Assembly: GCA_964019425.1 (NCBI GenBank) | Contig: OZ025785.1 | Coordinates: 519,501-583,500, forward strand | Reading direction: 5' to 3' | Length of the DNA stretch: 64,000 nt | Origin: Flectonema sp. DT1601 | Lineage: Eukaryota; Euglenozoa; Diplonemea; Diplonemida; Diplonemidae | Notes under the pieces: generated by a model | Database searches by the model: none | What the model was told of the DNA's origin: nothing | Seen by the model: only the letters and a program-made list of their open reading frames with translations | Shown: positions 1 to 10,513 of the stretch, piece after piece | Numbering within the stretch: the first letter of the stretch is position 1 | How the letters are laid out: every line of letters starts with the position of its first letter | Position numbers and translations under genes: made by a program

Positions 1-2
1 CC

Positions 3-71
3 TCAGCAGTTGAAGATCTACGTGCTGAACTTAAGCATATCGGTCTACACAGGAAATGGGAATTTTGGTAG
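3..71 (+). CDS. C-terminal end of an LRR-family gene (partial, runs off left edge)
   Basis: An open frame from the left edge ends at TAG 69-71 and reads ...VEDLRAELKHIGLHRK..., which aligns loosely with the last residues of the LRR proteins ending at 2537 and 16125 (KKDVRGLEKCSDVVK and relatives). The DNA immediately after it is nearly identical to the 3' flank of the gene at 567-2537, so this is very probably the 3' end of a fourth family member lying upstream. Where the full copies continue to a shared LNIF ending, this copy stops a few codons earlier because TAG replaces CAG. It may therefore be a slightly shortened allele or a decaying copy. Assignment rests mainly on the flank match. Confidence 0.5.
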   Translation, partial: SAVEDLRAELKHIGLHRKWEFW

Positions 72-566
72 TTAAATATATTCTAAAAAATGAGATCACT
101 ACCTCCTGCCATTAGTAAGTAATTAGGTCCCGTCACTGTACTCACTTGGGAAAGTAATTATTCGAATTGAAAACACCGTATTCGGAACTCCTGCCGATAC
201 ATTGATGACTTCCTTAACTGGAGTTGCAACCCTCCTTTGGAAGAATCTGATACATAGTACTCGAAGTGGGACGCACAACATTCAAATTACTCAACTGCAG
301 CAATATCAGGACAGTTTGTCTCCCCTTCATTAACTCTCACATTAATAATTGGTAGCATTGCAGCAATGCGTCGGCGTATCTAGATGGTGTCTCTTGCGTA
401 CAATAGTATCGAAGTCGGAGTTTTAATTCATCACACGCTGATATTCTTCAGGTGGTTTCCAGACAAGTGGGAACTTGACTCACAGCAGTTTCCTTCATTC
501 TTGAATTGAAGTTACGTATCCTTTGACTTAATTCTTCATCACCAGAAACTCATCCAGTTAAAAATA
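72..566 (+). promoter_or_regulatory. LRR-family intergenic: conserved 3' flank followed by conserved 5' leader
   Basis: Bases 72-215 match 2530-2665 downstream of the next LRR gene almost base for base (block starting GTAAGTAATTAGGTCCCGTC). Bases 385-566 match the leaders at 11668-11842 and 14608-14781. The leader contains a pyrimidine-rich stretch ending TTCTTCAG (about 443-450) roughly 115 bases before the ATG, a candidate trans- or cis-splice acceptor. Conservation of leader and trailer in all copies means the duplication unit includes the flanks. No other gene was seen here. Confidence 0.6.
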
Positions 567-2537
567 ATGGCAACTATCGATTCCCTGTCCTCTGTTTTGC
601 GGAGCCATCAGAGGTTCATGGCGAAGCTGCTGGTGGAAGTGGTGAGTCGGAAGGAGGAGTCGGGGGCGCTGATGGACAGCTTTTCAGAAGTTCTCAGATC
701 GTCGGAGGAGATCATGGTTGGAATGACGGATGCTGAGGCTGCGACTGAATTGACGACGTACAAGGAAGTACACCGGGTGGCGAGGGAGAAGGAGTCGGCG
801 AAGTTGGTGGAAGGAAGCTCGCGATTACTGGGAACCCTTTCCTTGCATCCTGACATGAAGTGTGCCGATATCGGGTTTGTTAAAGCTGATCTCAAGGGGG
901 AGGGGAAGTTGGAGTTGGTCGAAGATGACCTGAGGAATGTATTCTCGTCCACCTGCTTCCCTCGGATGCTGAACGAGGATGAGTATTTCAACACACTTCA
1001 AATTGGTTACTTGGGCATGGGTGAAACAGAGGAGGGTGTCCCAGCCCAACTCAGGAAGGAACTCTTCCTGCTGCTGGACTGGCCGAGACTCTCCCACTCG
1101 TCGAAGGAAGAAGTCAGATCCCAATTTGACAACACCTCATGGGGTGCTGAGATCCTCCGTGAGCTGGAAGATTCGAACAACTGGGGTACTGTGAAAAGAA
1201 CATACAAATGGTCTGAACGTGTTGTGACTGCGGAGGAGTTGAGAACTTCACATCTTCGTACTCGAATTGACATTTTGTTCGCACAAAATCCCGACATGTT
1301 GTGTGTCTTCGATGCCTCAGAATATATCGACGATGAAGGCACCCTTTCTAGTGATTGTGTTGAGATACTTCCGTCTTGCATCCGTCGGTTGTCATTCACC
1401 AACTGCGGCCGTTGCATTAAACTTCAGCAGCATTTCCCGTGGGACAGTTGTGACTCGCTGACGTCAATCGATTTCACTGCTTTGTACAATGTGACGGCCA
1501 TCCCCAACAAGTTCTTGAACAACTTGAAGTCTCTGACTCACGTTAATCTATCTTCCATGAATGAAGTGACGAGTGTTGGCGATGACTTTATGAGTAACTG
1601 TGAGTCCCTCACCTCCATCGATATTTCCGGTTTAAAGAAACTGCCCAGAATAGGAGATGGATTCTTGCATGATTCGAAGTCTCTGACTAGTGTAGATTTG
1701 TGTTCTTTAAGTGAAGTTAAGATCATTGGCTATTACTTTATTAGTAACTGTGAGTCCCTCACCTCCATCGATGTTTCTGGTTTCAAGAAACTGAATAGAA
1801 CAGGACATACGTTCTTGCATAATTCAAAGTCTCTGACTAGCGTGGATTTGTCTTCCTTTAGTAGAGTTATGAGTATTGGCGAATACTTCCTTAGTAACTG
1901 TGAGTCCCTCACCTCCATCGATGTTTCTGGTTTCAAGAAACTGAATAGAACAGGACATACGTTCTTGCATAATTCAAAGTCTCTGACTAGCGTGGATTTG
2001 TCTTCCTTTAGTAGAGTTATGAGTATTGGCGAATACTTCCTTAGTAACTGTGAGTCCCTCACCTCCATCGATGTTTCTGGTTTCAAGAAACTGAATAGAA
2101 CAGGACATACGTTCTTGCATAATTCAAAGTCTCTGACTAGCGTGGATTTGTCTTCCTTTAGTAGAGTTATGAGTATTGGCGAATACTTCCTTAGTAACTG
2201 TGAGTCCCTCACCTCCATCGATGTTTCTGGTTTCAAGAAACTGAATAGAACAGGACATACGTTCTTGCATAATTCAAAGTCTCTGACTAGCGTGGATTTG
2301 TCTTCCTTTAGTAGAGTTATGAGTATTGGCGAATACTTCCTTAGTAACTGTGAGTCCCTCACCTCAATCGATGTTTCTGGTTTGCAGCATCTGAGTACAA
2401 TCAGATTTAGATCTGCAAAACGTGGCTTCCAAGGTGGTTTCCTGAAGGAAACAAAACTGACTAAGAAAGATGTCAGGGGATTGGAGAAGTGCAGTGATGT
2501 TGTTAAAGGGGTATTTTGGCAGTTAAATATATTCTAA
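567..2537 (+). CDS. BspA-type leucine-rich-repeat protein, family copy 1
   Basis: The protein has 656 residues. The first ~285 are a predicted helical, charged domain that I do not recognise; it is over 95 percent identical in the copies at 11843 and 14782. From about residue 290 to 610 it carries LRR_5/BspA-like repeats of ~25 residues with the pattern SLTSIDVSG..KL..IG..FL.NSKSLTSVDLSS. Four 150-bp units (two LRRs each) at 1741-2340 are identical in DNA, including silent sites. The C-terminus (LTKKDVRGLEKCSDVVK, LNIF end) is shared with copy 3. There is no signal peptide or membrane span, so an intracellular recognition or scaffold role is plausible, but the function is unknown. The ATG at 567 is fixed by identical starts and leaders in all copies. 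Confidence 0.85.
   Translation: MATIDSLSSVLRSHQRFMAKLLVEVVSRKEESGALMDSFSEVLRSSEEIMVGMTDAEAATELTTYKEVHRVAREKESAKLVEGSSRLLGTLSLHPDMKCADIGFVKADLKGEGKLELVEDDLRNVFSSTCFPRMLNEDEYFNTLQIGYLGMGETEEGVPAQLRKELFLLLDWPRLSHSSKEEVRSQFDNTSWGAEILRELEDSNNWGTVKRTYKWSERVVTAEELRTSHLRTRIDILFAQNPDMLCVFDASEYIDDEGTLSSDCVEILPSCIRRLSFTNCGRCIKLQQHFPWDSCDSLTSIDFTALYNVTAIPNKFLNNLKSLTHVNLSSMNEVTSVGDDFMSNCESLTSIDISGLKKLPRIGDGFLHDSKSLTSVDLCSLSEVKIIGYYFISNCESLTSIDVSGFKKLNRTGHTFLHNSKSLTSVDLSSFSRVMSIGEYFLSNCESLTSIDVSGFKKLNRTGHTFLHNSKSLTSVDLSSFSRVMSIGEYFLSNCESLTSIDVSGFKKLNRTGHTFLHNSKSLTSVDLSSFSRVMSIGEYFLSNCESLTSIDVSGFKKLNRTGHTFLHNSKSLTSVDLSSFSRVMSIGEYFLSNCESLTSIDVSGLQHLSTIRFRSAKRGFQGGFLKETKLTKKDVRGLEKCSDVVKGVFWQLNIF
1741..2340 (+). 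repeat. Four identical 150-bp LRR cassettes in tandem
   Basis: Units at 1741, 1891, 2041 and 2191 are identical over 150 bp by direct reading, and a fifth partial unit begins at 2341. Each unit encodes 50 residues, that is two LRRs. Silent positions show no divergence, so the expansion is very recent or kept uniform by gene conversion; an assembly error in copy number is possible. Confidence 0.9.
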
Positions 2538-2971
2538 AATATGAGATGACCACCTTCAGCCAGTTGGTAAGTAATTAGGTCCCGTCACTGTACTCACTTG
2601 GGAAAGTAATTATTCGAATTGGAAACACCGTATTCGGAACTCCTGCCGATACATTGATGACTTGTGGTGCATACAACAGCATAAGAAAAGCTAATTACCC
2701 TGTAAAGTCTGGGGAGCACCCCCAACCATTTTTGATTTTGTAATAACCGCCCCGTTCTGAAGCTATTTGTGTAGTAAACGCTAGTTTGCCGTATTGGGTT
2801 TTATTGACCGATTGTTATGCAACTGAACGCAGAAAGGTATTTTCCGTGTGTTTGCTTTTTGGTCGTTGGTTGTCTTTTCGTACGTCTCGTTAAGTGTTTC
2901 AGCTATTTGTGTTTCGGAACTGTTTTGATGAAAATAATTGATTCTCTCATTTATTCTTTTCAGGTTTCCAA
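2538..2971 (+). other. LRR 3' flank and leader of the TRPV-like gene
   Basis: 2538-2665 is the conserved LRR 3' flank also seen at 72-215. After ~2665 the sequence is unique and T-rich and ends in the pyrimidine tract ATTCTTTTCAG (2954-2964), 7 bases before the ATG at 2972. This is a strong splice acceptor placed where a spliced-leader site would be. A small hairpin (GGGG..CCCC) lies near 2711-2724. Confidence 0.5.
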
Positions 2972-5128
2972 ATGGAGGAATCACAAAACCACATATGCAC
3001 CGGTAGCAACGCCCAAGATAAATATTGGAAACAAGTATTCCATCCTCTTTTTAAAAGTGAGGGGGATTCTTCAATAATTTCCGAAAGTAAAAAACTGATA
3101 TCTGAATTCTATCCGGAAGTGAAGAGGGGTCCAGTGGGTGAAACTCTTCTTCACAGATTGATATTAGGTCATCCTGATAAGGGGAAAGAGAATAAGTTAA
3201 GAAAGGTATTGGATTTACTACTCAAACTAGATGACCCAGTGTTATTAAAGGAAATAGTATGTCACGCCTACAACAGGAGAGATCCGAAAGTTGCGCAAGT
3301 AAAATCAGGAACAGAGAGATCAACCAAATCACTTCGATATAAAGAATTAGTTTTTGATGGAGAAACAGGATTACACCTTGCTATTGCTTTTGGTGACATG
3401 GAATTGGTTGAAAAACTACTGTCGCTGGGGGCAGACTTGTGCTCTAGAGCATACGGTTCTACCTTTGCTCCTGGAGTATCCAGAACGTACTTTGGTGAAT
3501 ATCCCTTGTCCTTGGCAGCTGCGATGGGTTCTATGGAAGTCGCTGAAATAATGCTGCGTCACTACTCTAAACAAACACCTGCTGTTTTAGACAATGAACA
3601 AGATATTGTTTCAATGAATGACGAGGCGAAAGCTTTGGAAAAAACTAAGGATGCTTTATACAGAAAGATGGACACTTTTGATAATAACGCGTTTCATATC
3701 GCAATCATAAACCATCGAATTGATTTTTATATCTTTCTCTTGAAAGAAGCAGTTAGAGACGGATTAACTGCCGTTCAAGTTAGTGAGTTTTATGGGGCTT
3801 ATGGACTCACTCCGCTGACTTTAGCTGTTTTGTGGTATCCTGATGGCAGTGGATTTCAAAAAGTACTTGACACTTTTAAGGGAAAAGTTCTTTGGGTGTT
3901 TTCAGGAATAGAAGCAAGACTATATCCCCTTCAACAGATTGATAGTGTTCCATCTGAGGGAAGTGAGTTTATCTCTGTGATATATCTGGTGACTCGATAT
4001 AATATTTTAGGGTTAGCAGAAAACCATTTACTTCAATCAATTTTAAAGGAGAAGTGGAACGATCATTTGGCGATACCCGCATACGTTGCTATGATTATTC
4101 ATGTCTGGTTTCTTGGAGTAATAACTGCGTACACTGTTATGCTACACCCTCATGGAAGACTCGATGATGAACGAGCTAAGTCTCTGCAACAGATGTCGTT
4201 GGGAGTGAGTATTTTTTATTTCGTTGGAATCTTTTATGATATCGTAGTTTGTTTGAATTATCGATCTGATTTACAATCTGTTAAGAATGTTCCTGGCGAT
4301 GATACCATGAGAAGGGAACTTGACCTTCCACAAGATATCCTATCTGCATACAAATCACTAAAACACAAAGCAGCATATCCAAATTACCCCATTGAGATGC
4401 CAACTATGATGTGCTATTTTGGTGTACCGTTGACATGCTGGGATGTCATTGGTTGTCTTGGTACTATTTTTATGTTTTTGCATGTAGCTACGCGATCAGA
4501 AACTGAATTTACTGCAGGTGTTCCTACGTCTTTGGTTCTATTGGGAATAGCTGATTTATGTATTTGGGTCTCGACCCTAGCATACATGACCATGTATGAG
4601 AGAACTGGTCTTCTAGTGTCGATGATTAGCCGGACTTTGGTTAGAGATTTCATGCCTTTTGTTTGTGTTTTTACAGCTATTATTTGCGGAGTATCTGTCG
4701 CTGTGTTTTCAATTCAAAGAAGTGGAATGACACTACCACAAGTAATAGATTTATTAAAGCGTCTGAGCATCGGAGTCTACCAACACGAGACGTTCGAACC
4801 ACAGGGTCATGGTGAAACACTTCGTGTTGTTAGTTATGTGTTTTTGTTGATATTTACATTGCTTTCTTTATTATTACTTTTAAATCTTCTTATCGCAACA
4901 CTATCGACAACATATCAACAGTACATTAATACCGTTCATCAGACCTGGAGTCTTGATAGAGCATCAAGAATACTGTTGTGGGAATGTCGTCTTCGATTCT
5001 TTAGAAGGATTGTATTGCAATCTAATAAAGGTGATTACCTTCACCTCGGTGAAACATCTGAAAGTGGTCCAGAGGGATCCTTTGGAAGGGTTGAGTCGAG
5101 AAAGAAGAAAAGATTTTCCACCTGGTGA
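2972..5128 (+). CDS. TRPV-like cation channel
   Basis: 718 residues. Ankyrin repeats occupy about residues 120-300; the stretch GADLCSRAYG followed by YFGEYPLSLAAAMGSMEVAE matches the TRPV-type ankyrin finger (GAD..AR..G ... FGE.PLSLAA). Six membrane segments follow: S1 ~367-392, S2 ~410-430, S3 ~483-505, S4 ~520-545, S5 ~560-580, S6 ~620-645. After S6, W.LDRASRILLWE (about 658-670) resembles the TRPV TRP helix (W.LQRA.TIL..E). The pore helix region (LLKRLSIGVYQ) has no obvious GxGD-type filter, so ion selectivity cannot be read. It is expected in the plasma or ciliary membrane as a tetramer. Classification as TRP is secure; the TRPV subtype is likely. Confidence 0.85.
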   Translation: MEESQNHICTGSNAQDKYWKQVFHPLFKSEGDSSIISESKKLISEFYPEVKRGPVGETLLHRLILGHPDKGKENKLRKVLDLLLKLDDPVLLKEIVCHAYNRRDPKVAQVKSGTERSTKSLRYKELVFDGETGLHLAIAFGDMELVEKLLSLGADLCSRAYGSTFAPGVSRTYFGEYPLSLAAAMGSMEVAEIMLRHYSKQTPAVLDNEQDIVSMNDEAKALEKTKDALYRKMDTFDNNAFHIAIINHRIDFYIFLLKEAVRDGLTAVQVSEFYGAYGLTPLTLAVLWYPDGSGFQKVLDTFKGKVLWVFSGIEARLYPLQQIDSVPSEGSEFISVIYLVTRYNILGLAENHLLQSILKEKWNDHLAIPAYVAMIIHVWFLGVITAYTVMLHPHGRLDDERAKSLQQMSLGVSIFYFVGIFYDIVVCLNYRSDLQSVKNVPGDDTMRRELDLPQDILSAYKSLKHKAAYPNYPIEMPTMMCYFGVPLTCWDVIGCLGTIFMFLHVATRSETEFTAGVPTSLVLLGIADLCIWVSTLAYMTMYERTGLLVSMISRTLVRDFMPFVCVFTAIICGVSVAVFSIQRSGMTLPQVIDLLKRLSIGVYQHETFEPQGHGETLRVVSYVFLLIFTLLSLLLLLNLLIATLSTTYQQYINTVHQTWSLDRASRILLWECRLRFFRRIVLQSNKGDYLHLGETSESGPEGSFGRVESRKKKRFSTW

Positions 5129-5169
5129 TCAATCTGCTGAAGTTACTTATACATTACTGGTAGCATTGT

Positions 5170-5315
5170 ATCAATGATCAACAGGACTTTGGTTAGAGAT
5201 TTCATACATTTTTGTGTGTGTTTTTACAGCTGTTATTAGTCTGTTGTTGTGGGATCTTTTGGAAAAGAGTTGACGTCGAGAACCGACGATAAGATTTTCC
5301 ACTCGGTGGTGTCGA
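5170..5315 (+). pseudogene. Decayed duplicate of the TRPV-like gene's 3' half
   Basis: 5181-5240 matches 4631-4690 (the S4-S5 linker and S5 codons, including GGACTTTGGTTAGAGATTTC). 5245-5310 then matches the last coding bases of the same gene (around 4970-4980 and 5085-5120, including AAGATTTTCCAC). The pieces are in gene order but the middle is missing and no frame stays open. This is the remnant of a tandem duplication of the channel's 3' end. It is a host-gene fragment, not a functional gene. Confidence 0.75.
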
Positions 5316-6535
5316 TTTTTTTTTTTCTTTTTTTGATGATGCCTTTTGAGTCGATTTAATCTTTCAAAATATTTTGGCTAAATTGTTGTTCCTTTGCGCT
5401 TTTAATAATGCAATATCAAATTATCCCTCTTGTACTTCTTCTTCATTGGTGGGACTGTTTATCTTCTCATTTATTTTTTTTGATTCTCATCCATACCCTC
5501 GTAGGGGTTTTCAATATTGCGCTCGTGCTAATCTTTCTTCATGTCTTTTAATTTTTTTTTTTATATAAATTAAATTACATAATTAAAGTTAATTATTTTT
5601 TTTTTAAATTTATTTATTATTTGTCGATAGTGTCATTCCAACGATGAGCTACTCAAATAACGATGTCGCCATATTTTTGATTTTAGTTTGTAGTAATTCT
5701 TCTCTCAGTCAATGAACACTCAACCCGATCAAAATATTCAATTAAATCGCTGTTGTGGTATGCCTTTTTCAATAATACAACGGGAAAAAAAAAAAAATTG
5801 TGATGAGTTGGCGATTTCGCAAACTATTTTTGTGGAATTAGGTGTTTTCCCAAAAAAAAAAAAAAAAAGCCACATCATGCAAATAATTTCTCGATTCGCT
5901 TGCAACTACCTACTATTGTTATTCAACCGTGAGTGAAATTTTTGTTTTGTTTTTTTCTTAGAAATCTTCGTGTGAAGCTTAATTAGTGGTCAAGAAAAAA
6001 GCCAAAAAAAAAAAAAAAAAAAAAAGCAATTCGCTCTTTTTTTTAATAATCGACAATAACTTTTTTTTTTTTTTGTTATGCTTAGGTTTGGTTTTATTGT
6101 GCTAAGGTTTTACCGATAAGTTGCATCAAAAATTCAACAAAAAAAAAAAAAAAAATATCACTCAGTCGCTAGCAATAACGTGCTGCTGTCCGTCTTTTTT
6201 TTTTTTTTTTTTTTTTAATAATCGCGAGAACCTTAACCAATAGGTGTCTTCGCAGTGGTACAGTTTACCTATTTCATTGGTCTCAAGAGATCATGTGCTT
6301 TACCCTTCGGGAGAAGAGCTTTAGTTCAGTTTGAGATCGTTTTTTTTGTGTGGTTGTATTTAACTGAATTATTTAATCTCCCCCCTCAACAGTCGTCACA
6401 TGCAAAGTGTTTACCGATACTAACATTACCTTTAGTCAACGTGTATCATAACTAATTGTTTTATTTTAGTTCTTCCTTGTTTTATATTTCTTATTAATAA
6501 CTCAAATATTATCTCATTTACAGTACTATGGAGTG
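5316..6535 (+). other. T/A-rich intergenic and leader of the coiled-coil gene
   Basis: This stretch consists of T- and A-homopolymers (several of 14-22 bases) with no credible ORF. It ends with TCATTTACAG (6514-6523), a splice-acceptor-like site 12 bases before the ATG at 6536. An ATG at 6528 is followed at once by TGA (ATG GAG TGA) and would be a two-codon upstream ORF if the transcript includes it. Confidence 0.4.
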
Positions 6536-9500
6536 ATGTATTACTCTAATTCCAATCCTCGTTATGATGACGTCTCTTCATCAGTCAATTCTAGTTGGGA
6601 GGATGACGTCGATGGACCTGCTGAAATTCGAATTCAGTTGCAACATCTCCAGGGAATGATATTTAGAAAAGAAAGGGAATTTCAAGAGGCAGATCTTAAA
6701 ACACAACACACGATAAAAGAACAAGAAAGACTCATTGATCATGTTAAAGGTGAGTTAGAATTTGCTGAAGCTCAACGTGTAAGGCTTCAAGACGAGATCG
6801 CAAAGCTGCGAGTTCAGGTATGACAAAAAAAAAAAAAAAACTATTTTAATGAAAAAATCCAATGACAGTAGTTTTAAAAAAAAAAAAAAAACACTCTAAA
6901 CAGATTTGCAACGGTATTGATCCGAACTCAGATGATAAGGTTCACAAGGCAACTTTAAATATACAACGCGACTTCGAACGCGCCAGAGCACACGATGAAC
7001 TGATGAGAAAAAATGAACTAGAACGCGCTAAGCGAATGGAAGAATCCCAACTTGCTGAGATGAAGGCCAGAGAAGAAAGACTAAGCATCCTACTTTCAGA
7101 TGAGCAAGCAAGAAATAGAGAAAGAGAAGAGGGACTCAGGTCTCAAATTGAAGAAGAAAGACTACTCGGAGAAGAGCGATTAAAACAACGAGAAGACTCA
7201 CTTAGAGTTCAGATGCTCGATGAAGGTAAACGTTCTGATGAAAGGTTTCAGGAATATCAAAAACTCGCACAGGAAGAAAAGATTCGCGCCGATGAAAAGT
7301 CTAAAGTAGCCAGAGAGCTTCAACGAGACATTGAAAACATCAAAGCTGATCTTGAGAGAGAATATCGACTCAAAGAAGACAACCTTCGTGAACACGAACA
7401 ACAACAACTTCAGAAGGAACGCGATGCGGCAGCTAAAAGGGAACAACTGCTAAGAGACCAACTCGACGATCTTCACAATTCAAGTCACTCAAAGATCCTG
7501 AAGGCATCCGAAACTGAAAAGAATCTCCGCGATGAGTTAGCTGAAAATAGACGAGACTCTCTCGCAAGAGAATCAGAACTCCGACAGCAATTATCAGATT
7601 CATCCCATGGACTCGATAAGGCTAGAGCTGAACTGACTTCTTTATCAGATCAAATATCACTTGAGCAACAACGACATCTTTCTGAGAGAGAACAGTGGGA
7701 AGCTGAAACAAAATTAGAAAGAGAAACCAATCAAAAGATTCACAACCTAGAACTCGATAAACTACGTCAGGAACTTGAGGATGAGTACAAACAAAAATTG
7801 AATGACGTGAAGACTTCAGTAGCGCCGTCACCTCCGGGTGTCAGGAGACCTAATTTGAGTGTTCAACCCCGTGCGACTCGTCCACAGCCACAACCACCAT
7901 CCCAGGATTCTCCTGCGAGAAGGCCTTTTGTTGGATCACCAGCTCTTCCTTCACAACAACAACCGTTCACTTCATTTGGACATGATGATGATAGAATGAG
8001 AGCAATGCTAAAACAGATTGAATCTCAAAAAAGTCGTATCGAAGAGCTCGTTGAAGAACTGGACACCAGCAAACGAAAGGAAGAAAAACGACGACTGACC
8101 GACATCGAAGACGCCGAGAGAAAGATTGCCGAACTCAGAAACAGACGAGGATCCTTAGAGAACGCAAAGTGTGATATCGAAAGACAACTACGTGACGCTG
8201 TTATGCAATTAGAAGAAAAGAACCTCCTAATGCAGAAATCAGAAAGGATGTCTGCGGAGGAAATCGATGAGTTGAAACACAAGCTTCAACTTCTAAAGAA
8301 TTCCTCTGCAGACGACATCGATCGCTTGCAAAAACGAGCAAACGGGCTCGAGGAAGAACTTCACAATTCTCGTGAAACTCTTCGAAACACGGAACGTAAT
8401 CTTCAAGACGAGAGAAACAAAGTTCTGGGTGATCATCTAAACAGCGAGTCTCAACTACGAGCTGAACTACACACAATTAATGCTGAGGTTCAAACTTTAC
8501 GTAGTGATCTTGCACGTCGATCAGAAGAACTAGCATCTCGCTCTGTAGATTTAGCATCAGCTCAGGGAGAGCTGACTGCCAAGACGAGTGAAATTCTATC
8601 TCTTCAGTCACAACTGTCTGCCGCACAAGACGAAATTCAAGCTCTCTGCAACAACTTACAGGAACGTGATGCGCTTGTATGCGCACAAGCTGAACTATCA
8701 GCAGCAGAAGAAGAAAGACAAAAGGAAACCCTTCGTCTATTTGAGAATGAGTGCAACCAACACCAACAAAGATTAGAAGGATTACAAAACATGCTTCAGG
8801 AAAGACAAGATGAACTCGATAACAGGTATGAGTGAGTTGATATTGTCTTTATTTGATATTTATTAATCAGAAAAATTAAAAAAAAATAACAAACAACAGC
8901 ACCATGGAAGCCAGCAATGTCAAGAGAGATGTTGAAGTTCTCAGATCAGAGAACGCTCGTTTACGTGAAGAGCTTGCAGCAACAAGAGAGAACCTTCGAA
9001 GTGAACTTGAAAAGCTTCGCGATGACTCTCAAGAACTTGAGAGAAAATTATACGTTGCTGAACAAGACGCAACAATGCAAAGAGAAAGAGCTGATGATCT
9101 GCATCACATCTTAACTGAAAAAGGAAATCTTGAAGAACAAGGAAGAAAAGCCGCATCAGATGCAATGGCTGAAGCAGCAGAACGAGAATTGGACAGACTA
9201 CGAGAACAGTTGACTTCTAAAACTGACCAACTACTTGTAAAAGATAGAATTGAAGAGACTCTCAGATACAATCTAAACTTATTACTGAATGAGATCAGTC
9301 CTGACATCCCAGAAAACCCATCTGACGACGACGAAACAGATCCCACGTCCCTTTCTATTATGAAAATCCAACGAGGAAAAGCCTGGATTGATTCATTACT
9401 GCTACGAATCTCAGCTCTCAAATCCTCTCTTCAACATTGCGAATCAACCATAAATCAATTCGTTGCTGACAGTAAAGAAATTCGCAAGCTCAGACGTAAA

Positions 9501-10238
9501 CTCGCTCGAGTATTAAAAAGACAAGTCAGACTTCGCAGGCAATACAATAAACTGAGAAAGAAGAAACAAGCTAAACAAATAATATACAAAAATACTCCAC
9601 GTGAAGAGAGATACATTGAATCGAGTGTTAGTGAGCAGCAGTATCAGCCTCAGCAACAACAGGTTGCTGTTAGATATGAACCACCACAACAGCAGCAACC
9701 GCAACAACAACAATCACAACAACCACAACAACAGTTATATGTAAATGATAATGGTGAAGGTATTGAGAAGAGAGGTCGTAGAACAGAAGTATCTCCTCCA
9801 CCTCCAACGTCAGGTAGGATGCAATTCAATGAAAGATTATCACCAGGTCCTAATAGTGAAGGTGACGATCAAAGACCGAGTGTTGAACAAATCGAACAAC
9901 TACTTGAGAGTATGGAAAACTTAATTAACAAACCTCTTCCTGGAATCAACGCAACCACACCAGTTCTTCATCAACTGCGTTCAGTCTCACCAGTGCGTGA
10001 GAGAGGTGCTCGTGACATGTCACCTGCACCTCCTCCACCACATTGTTCTGTGGAGTACCAACCTGTCCCGACTAGAGAAGGTTCAATAGTAACAGCGAGA
10101 GCTTTGCTCTCAGCACATGAACAGAATAGGGCTCGGAGAGAATTTCGTATTTCCGACATCACAAACACCATTCTCAGAAAAGAAACCGAAATAGCTGCTC
10201 TCAAGGCGAAGGAATCGACTCTCAACGAACGTTTGTAA
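6536..10238 (+). CDS. Large coiled-coil protein, multi-exon
   Basis: Exons 6536-6817, 6904-8825 and 8900-10238 join in phase across two GT-AG introns; across the second, AAC AG joins to C ACC. Most of the ~1200 residues are E/K/R/Q heptad-rich coiled coil. Breaks are a Pro-rich hinge near 7815-7960, a basic K/R segment near 9480-9560, a Q-rich stretch near 9640-9740 and a Pro-rich segment near 10000-10070. This resembles centrosomal, basal-body or cytoskeletal scaffold proteins, but no specific family is recognised. The stop at 10236 may be avoided by a third intron (donor GTTTGT at 10231) that would add the coding block at 10514-10923. The first in-frame ATG is 6536. Confidence 0.75.
6818..6903 (+). 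other. Spliceosomal intron (coiled-coil gene, intron 1)
   Basis: 86 nt, GTATGA...TAAACAG, phase 0. It contains two A-runs and a stop in the upstream frame. Removing it joins two coiled-coil reading frames. Confidence 0.8.
8826..8899 (+). other. Spliceosomal intron (coiled-coil gene, intron 2)
   Basis: 74 nt, GTATGAG...ACAACAG, phase 2. It contains in-frame stops and an A-run. Removing it restores a continuous coiled-coil frame through the ATG at 8904, which is therefore internal. Confidence 0.8.
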
Positions 10239-10475
10239 ATTTTTATCAATTTTTGTTCTCCTAAAAATTCTTTTTTTTTTAAAAAAATGCAAAACAAAAC
10301 GTGACCTTGTGAGCTATCATGTACTTATCTTTTCTTCGCCTTGGCGACGGGTAATCGTGGGACCTATAAAATCAGCTTAAGACTGTTAATGCGGTTTATA
10401 TTTTTAGCACACATTCTTACATGATAAGGATCGCTGGTTCCGAGGCTTTGCTCTCCCACTTATCTGCCTCTCTAT

Positions 10476-10506
<31 letters not shown>

Positions 10507-10513
10507 AACACAG
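10231..10513 (+). other. Possible third intron of the coiled-coil gene
   Basis: Donor GTTTGT at 10231 and acceptor ACACAG ending at 10513 are phase-compatible: C + AT makes a His codon and the downstream frame is open into the ATG at 10531. The same donor hexamer is used at 21143, and ACAG ends match the other introns. At 283 nt it would be the longest here. The alternative is that 10239-10530 is an ordinary intergenic region with its own acceptor. Confidence 0.45.

Noticed and set aside
1733-2362. Long minus-strand frame opposite the LRR array of copy 1
   Set aside because: It mirrors the 150-bp repeats; the codon pattern follows the + strand gene. Similar antisense frames appear opposite the Cys-rich, coiled-coil and protease genes for the same reason.
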